Below are positions 8,700 to 13,269 of a stretch of 13,269 bases of DNA, one piece after another; position 1 is the first letter of the stretch, and each line of letters starts with the position of its first letter. Both the position numbers and the translations under genes were made by a program. Below the pieces are notes generated by a model, which was given only the letters and a program-made list of their open reading frames with translations, ran no database searches and had not been told where the DNA came from. Origin of the DNA: Parachlorella kessleri (lineage: Eukaryota > Chlorophyta > Trebouxiophyceae > Chlorellales > Chlorellaceae); assembly GCA_001598975.1 (NCBI GenBank), contig BBXU01002720.1:1-13269 (forward strand), written 5' to 3'.

Positions 8700-8978
8700 G
8701 TTGCCTGTGTGTGTTTGGAGGGTGTCCCTTGTGCAGGAAGGAGGGCAGGGGGCCGCCAGACCTTTGTGTACCGTGTAGGCGTGCACTACTATCTCAGTGT
8801 GCGGTGCTCAATGCTCAGCACCACAGTGTGCAGCGTGGTGCACAGAGGCTATTTGCCTCTGCTGAACGATGATCACCGCACTACTGAGAGAGTAGTGCAC
8901 GCCTACGCGGTAGACAAAGGTCTCCCGGTCCTCTGCCCTCCTGCATAAGGGACACCCTCAAAAAACACCATAGGCAAC
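8700..8978. repeat. Long imperfect inverted repeat (about 280-nt hairpin)
   Basis: The left arm (8700 to about 8820) pairs with the reverse complement of the right arm (about 8860 to 8978). Shared blocks in order from the outside are gttgcct, gagggtgtccctt, tgcagg, agggcag, agacctttgt, a cgtaggcgtgcactact-type block, ctcagt, gtgcggtg and tcagca. A few mismatches and a 4-nt bulge break the stem. The loop is about 40 nt and has its own small hairpin (agaggctatttgcctct). Pairing stops abruptly beyond gttgcct/aggcaac and no clear target-site duplication flanks it. It fits either a long-hairpin small-RNA precursor, known in Chlamydomonas, or a MITE-like element. The open frame through the arms is a by-product of the repeat. 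Confidence 0.88.
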
Positions 8979-9273
8979 GCTCAAAACACCACCCTCCCCT
9001 GCTGACGGTCATCCAAGGCGCTGTTGACGGCAACATCACTTAAGGCAATACTTATGAACCTCATTAAATCTCTTGTGTGCATCCATTCCAAACACTTCAA
9101 ACGATTCCAGATCGCTCAAACCGGAACAGAGCATGGAACAGAGGCACCACCCGGGGCAGCAGCATGCGCAGCACGAATCCTAGTCAGAGTTTGTCATTGT
9201 CCCCAAATGCCTTCGCGGAGTGGGGGCCTTCACTTGTTGAGTTGCCCGCCTTGGTTTTTGTTGGCGCACAGCT
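8979..9273. promoter_or_regulatory. Upstream region of the acyl-CoA oxidase gene
   Basis: About 295 bp lie between the hairpin and the oxidase start codon. It should contain the promoter and 5' UTR. No TATA box or recognisable element was seen. A ttggtttttgttgg run sits just before the start codon. Confidence 0.4.
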
Positions 9274-12200
9274 ATGGAGCGCAGTGCACGAAGAATCGAG
9301 GCCCTAGGAGCCCACCTGGCGCCATCTGCAGGTCGTCCGGCAGGTAAGATGTGGTTGTCTTGCTTAGCAAACGACAGCTGATCACGTTCTACTCGCCGCT
9401 TGCACGAGTTTTTCGGCTTCCTGCCATATGGGGCGTTCTCCGCCACCCAGTGCCGACACCCACCATAGCCCTACACTGGACATAGCACACCAGTAATCTT
9501 TCTCCAAGCAATAAGAGCAGCAGATACCAGTGAATCTTTAACAAGATGCTGCAACTGCAAAGCCTACCAAAACTCTGGCTGCAGGACCAGGTGATGAGCT
9601 CCAGCTCCACCCCACGTCTGCCGGTGGCCCAGGAGTGCAGCAGGAGCTGCAGAGGCTGCTGGAGCATGACAATCACGCGATGCGGGCCAAGCTGAAGGAG
9701 CTCATGAAAGACCCGCTCTACACACCGTGAGCCAGCCGCAGCTGCATGTTGACCGACTGCCTGCACCAGCTGTTGGCACGGTGTTGCGGGCTTGGCCCCT
9801 CGTGGGACGGACGAGATAGTGGGTGTCACATCTATGCAGGCTTTGTGTGCAGGCGGTGGAACATTCCTCTGGCGGAGGAGCGGGAGCTTGCCCTGCAACG
9901 GCTGCAGCGGCTGTGCCGCTCCGGCAACTTCTCGGTCCTGGACTTCAGGCAAGTGCCTGTTGTTTGGCCATGTTGCGGAGGAAGGTGGGGGGCGCGGGCC
10001 TTTCGACAGTGTGACCAGCGTGGTGGACGCTGTGTCAGACGAGGCTCTGCTAGATGGCCGACGTGTGTGGGGGAGAGATCATTGTAGCATCGGCGAGGCC
10101 TTAAACTGTGCACCTTTGCATGTCGCGTCCCGTTATGACAGCTTTGTGAGCTCGGTGCATGGCCCTTTGTCTCTATTCCCGTAAGCCTCCAGCGAGTCCT
10201 CGTACTCCTAGAGCCAGTCCAATCCGGGTGTCAATGCCGAGGTGAGGTTGGGGGGACTCGCCGTGCAGGACCAACCCACTGCGCATCTTTGCGGCGCACG
10301 AGCTGGCCGCATTCTGTGAGCCCTCCATGGCCACCAAGATGACGGTCCAGGTGGGAAGTTGAGGCCCCTGAGGCATTGCTAGGACACAGTCTAGCATGGC
10401 GGTCCCCGTCTAGCGCTGCAGCCATGCCCTGGACTAGTTGTTGAGGTGTTCCGTATGTGTCTTGCGCTTTACACGCATAAAGGTTAGCTAGGGATCGGCG
10501 TTCCAGATAGTGGGAAGCTCTGCTGCCTTGGTTCAATCACTGAACAATCAATTATTACGCTGCCTGGATTGCCCTTGGAGGGCAGACAGCTTGGAGCTGC
10601 GGTTCTTCCCTTGTGTGCAGTTCAACCTGTTTGCTGGGACGGTGCTGAAGCTGGGCACCAAGAGGCACCACGACCTGCTGGTGAAGGGCATCGACACCAT
10701 GGACGACGTGGGCTGCTTTGCACTCACCGAGCTGGGCTTTGGTGAGCCAGGGGGCCCGGGCGTGCTTGCGGGGATGTCAATGGTTGTGGCCGGCGGGGCA
10801 AACTGTGGGCTGCTTTGTGCTTGTTGAGCTGGTTGTTGGTTAGCAGCTCTTACTAAGGCACCTGAGGGGCTGCGGGGTGGCACATACAAAATGGAGGTGC
10901 CAGCGTGGGGCACAGGGGCGGGGTGGCTGCTATTCTGCAACAGCAGGGTACTCGTGTGGCCTGCGGGATGGGCTTGCGGTGTCTAGCGTACTGTTGAGCT
11001 CGGCCTGAGCTGGGCGGCTCCCCTCAGGAGTGCACTACCTGCCCACAGGTGGTGGTTTTGAGGCTGGTGGCCGCTGCTGCTGCTGTGTGCAGGCAATAAT
11101 GCGGTGGAGATGCAGACTACGGCACACTACGACCCTGCCAGCGATGAGGTGCTGGTTGGGGTTTCTGGTGGCTTGGCCATTCTGCCATTTACGTGCAGTA
11201 CACCTGCCTTCTTCTGATCTATGAAGGGGGCCGGTGGTTGGAACGGGACGGGTGCTCGGTGGTTGCTGTTGGCAGCGTTGTTCCCAGCCGGCTCTGCACT
11301 CTTGTTTCTGCTGCTGGGGCCAGCGCATTTGACTTGTTGCTGGGGCCACGTCCTCCGCATAGTTGGAAAAAACATGTGGTAACAGCAGGCAAGGGGGCCT
11401 GGCCTGCTTGCTGTATATGTTCAGGGCAGCAGTTGACCCCTTGCCCTACCCTGCCCGCTGCAGTTCATCATCCACACGCCCACCGTCCTGGCGCAGAAGT
11501 ACTGGATCACCAACTCGGCTATCCATGTGCGTGCGCGATTCGATCCGTATGAGGGATATGGCAGCACAGGGAGCGGCTGCTGTCTGAGCAAGAGCTTTCC
11601 CTGATGGGGGTCTCCTTAGCTTGCCTTGTTTGCTGTGCAGCCCGCCGGTGTGATGCAGCAAGGAGCGCTGGGGGGCCGGGGGGGGGTAGGGGGGGGGGGT
11701 AGGGGGGCCTAGCACTCCTGGCCTCCGTGCTTGCCTTCTCCGCCCGCCTAGCATGGGTTCGTCAAAGTGGCCAGAGTTGACAGCCGGGGGGACAACAGGT
11801 TGTTGTAGCAGCGTGTGGTCAGAAGAACAAACAATGGACAGCTCGCCCCCTTGCAGGCCCACTGGGCTGTGGTCTTTGCCCACCTCATCATCGGCAACAC
11901 CAACCATGGCCTGCATGGCTTCCTTGTTCGCATCCGCAACCATGAGGTAGGGGCAAGATGGGTGCACTTGCTGAGTGAGCTAAGAGGCGCGCTGAAAGCA
12001 GTCCCAATGCTGACATAGACTTGGCATTGTGTGGTGGTGTTGGGTGGGTGGGGCTGTGTGTGGCTGTTTTTTCGTGGGGGGGGGCGTGCCCAAAACTTCT
12101 GCCCTTGCCTCCCTGCTGGCACACCTGTCTGACGTCTGTGTGAGGCTGGAGGGCAAACCCACCGAGCGCTACCTGTTGCCGGCGCCAAGCCTGTTGCTCG

Positions 12201-13158
12201 TGGCACTTGCTGGCGCGCAGGACATGCAGCCATGCCGCGGTGTCCGCATCGAGGACATGGGTCACAAGATGGGCTGCAACGGCGTGGACAATGGCAAGCT
12301 TTGGTTCGACCGTAAGTACCTGGAGGCCCCACTTTACTTGCCTGTTGCTTCTGGGACAGCGCGACAAGGGCCGGGTGCAAGTACGTGGCTGGGCTGTTGC
12401 ACATTGGGTGTGGGGCGGGGCGGTCGCGGTGGCCAGTGGGGCAAGGAGTGCACGCTTTGAACACCCAACCAGCCAGCCAGCCAACCAGGCAACTGCTCCA
12501 TGCGGTCTTCCCCGTCTCGAGCAGTTCTCATCCCCTCAGCTTGGCGTGCTTGTCGAGTTCTCCCTACCACCTACCTGCTCACCTGGTGTCCCTCTGCACG
12601 CCCGCCTGCCTGCCTGCAGACGTGCGTGTGCCCCGGTCGGCGCTGCTGGACGCTTTCTCCCAGGTGGGCCCCGACGGCTCCTTCACAAGCGACATTGCCA
12701 AGCCCAGGGACCGCTTCCTCAAGGTGGGGGGAGGGGCACAAGTTGTTCTTTTTCTTTCTTTCACCTTTAACTGAGGACAACAATGAAACAACAACTCGAG
12801 AAGGAATAACAATCCATCGCCACTGATGTTGTTATCCTGCTGCGTGCGGGAAGTGCAGCAGCTCGTGCAGTGGGGGGGTTGGCGTGGTTTGGGAGGGCAC
12901 ACTAGCTAGATTGACAGGATGAGGGAGACTCCTTGCCACGAGCTGGAACAGTTCCCTTGCCAATCTGACCGACTAGACTGGCTCCCGGCAGCGAGCCAAC
13001 CCACGACGTGCTCCTCCTCCCCTCCCTCCTTGGTGCCAGGTGGCGGACCAGCTACTGAGCGGGCGCGTGTGCATCGCCAGCATGATGCAGTCGTCCGCCA
13101 AGGTGGCGCTGACGGTGGCATTCAGATACGCCTCCACAAGGCTTGCGGTGGGGCCCAC
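9274..13158 (+). CDS. ACX: Peroxisomal acyl-CoA oxidase with PTS2 signal, N-terminal eleven exons (3' end outside window)
   Basis: It catalyses the first step of peroxisomal fatty-acid beta-oxidation: acyl-CoA + O2 to trans-2-enoyl-CoA + H2O2, using FAD. Exons: 9274-9343, 9585-9726, 9853-9948, 10269-10350, 10621-10741, 11093-11148, 11464-11526, 11857-11946, 12221-12311, 12620-12723 and 13040-13158; all phases agree, giving about 344 residues of a protein usually 650-700 long. Residues 7-15, RIEALGAHL, match the PTS2 consensus R-[LVIQ]-x2-[LVIH]-[LSGA]-x-[HQ]-[LA]. An alpha-helical N-domain follows ([19 protein letters not shown]). Then come [16 protein letters not shown], the acyl-CoA oxidase/dehydrogenase signature [17 protein letters not shown] (161-177), [26 protein letters not shown] and VRVPRSALL, then [15 protein letters not shown]. 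The catalytic Glu and C-terminal domain lie beyond the edge. Exon 2 could start at 9546, 9585 or 9633, all in phase; 9585 has the best acceptor. The intron after 9948 uses a GC donor. The subtype among plant ACX forms is not settled. Confidence 0.93.
9949..10268 (+). other. GC-AG intron in the acyl-CoA oxidase gene
   Basis: The exon ends ...GACTTCAG and is followed by GCAAGT at 9949-9954. This is the classic strong context of the minor GC donor class. The acceptor is gtgcag at 10268. Splicing here gives [15 protein letters not shown] in phase. A GT donor a few bases on (gtgcct at 9953) would break the frame. Confidence 0.8.
11670..11708 (+). repeat. G-run cluster in an acyl-CoA oxidase intron
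   Basis: Several runs of five or more G, separated by cc or ta, occur in the intron 11527-11856. With at least four G-tracts and very short loops, the transcript strand fits a G-quadruplex. No function is shown; long G-runs are also prone to sequencing error. Confidence 0.75.
12466..12490 (+). repeat. Short (CCAG)n-like tetranucleotide repeat
   Basis: The tract accagccagccagccaacc lies in the acyl-CoA oxidase intron 12312-12619. It is a simple microsatellite with a few imperfect units. A related gcctgcctgcctgcag run forms the acceptor tract at 12604-12619. Confidence 0.6.
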
Positions 13159-13269
13159 GTGAGTCACGCCTGCCGCCTGGGTGCTGTGTGCTCGGCTGGG
13201 TGTCGGGTGTGGCGGGCTCGGGGGAAGGGATGTGCTGAATTTCGGGGGCTTGGCAAGCCCTGGTGGGGG

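Noticed and set aside
8709..8948. 79-codon open frame on the plus strand
   Set aside because: It lies entirely within the long inverted repeat, has no recognisable domain, and is better explained by the hairpin.
9389..9952. 187-codon minus-strand open frame
   Set aside because: It is antisense to oxidase exons 2 and 3, which are supported by homology and splice phase.
12122..12220. Possible extra coding stretch ([16 protein letters not shown]) before the oxidase exon at 12221
   Set aside because: The [17 protein letters not shown] join already gives normal family spacing in phase; the stretch would add residues absent from the family.
11748..12484. Long minus-strand open frames of 198 and 238 codons
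   Set aside because: They are antisense to oxidase exons with conserved motifs ([21 protein letters not shown]); long antisense frames are common in GC-rich DNA.
1..13269. CRISPR array, tRNA, rRNA, or bacterial-style operon
   Set aside because: No spaced direct repeats of that type, no cloverleaf or rRNA cores seen, and all recognisable genes are split by spliceosomal introns.

Overview
The window looks like nuclear DNA of a chlorophyte green alga, probably Chlorophyceae/Chlamydomonadales. The DNA is GC-rich and the genes are split into many short exons. The introns are about 90-490 bp, with GTGAGT/GTGCG-type donors and (t)gcag acceptors. One gene ends near a TGTAA motif, the usual polyadenylation signal of chlorophyte algae, and one encodes a plastid-type signal peptidase. 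No bacterial gene, tRNA, rRNA or CRISPR was seen.

I rebuilt four genes by splicing by eye, checking that the codon phase of every donor matched the next acceptor. They alternate as minus, plus, minus, plus. (1) 221-3560, minus: a nine-exon, multi-pass membrane protein of the TMEM161 family, about 450 residues. (2) 3802-6468, plus: a complete eight-exon plastid/thylakoid type I signal peptidase (TPP/Plsp1 type, family S26), 336 residues, with both catalytic residues. (3) 6925-7803, minus: a two-exon, 128-residue, very hydrophobic protein that I cannot assign to a family. (4) 9274 to beyond the right edge, plus: the first eleven exons of a peroxisomal acyl-CoA oxidase carrying an N-terminal PTS2 signal.

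Genes 1 and 2 are divergent, with only 241 bp between their start codons. Genes 2 and 3 converge on a 456-bp spacer. Genes 3 and 4 diverge across about 1.47 kb. That last spacer holds the most striking non-coding feature: a near-continuous, roughly 280-nt imperfect inverted repeat at 8700-8978, which could be a small-RNA hairpin precursor or a MITE-like element. Other non-coding structure includes a 19-bp x 6 minisatellite next to the last acceptor of the peptidase gene, a 49/50-bp tandem duplication that copies a splice acceptor of the TMEM161 gene, a GC-AG intron in the oxidase gene, and G-runs in introns.

The genes do not form a pathway. They are neighbours serving different compartments: membrane, plastid, unknown membrane and peroxisome. 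All exon models are manual; no database search or transcript evidence was available.
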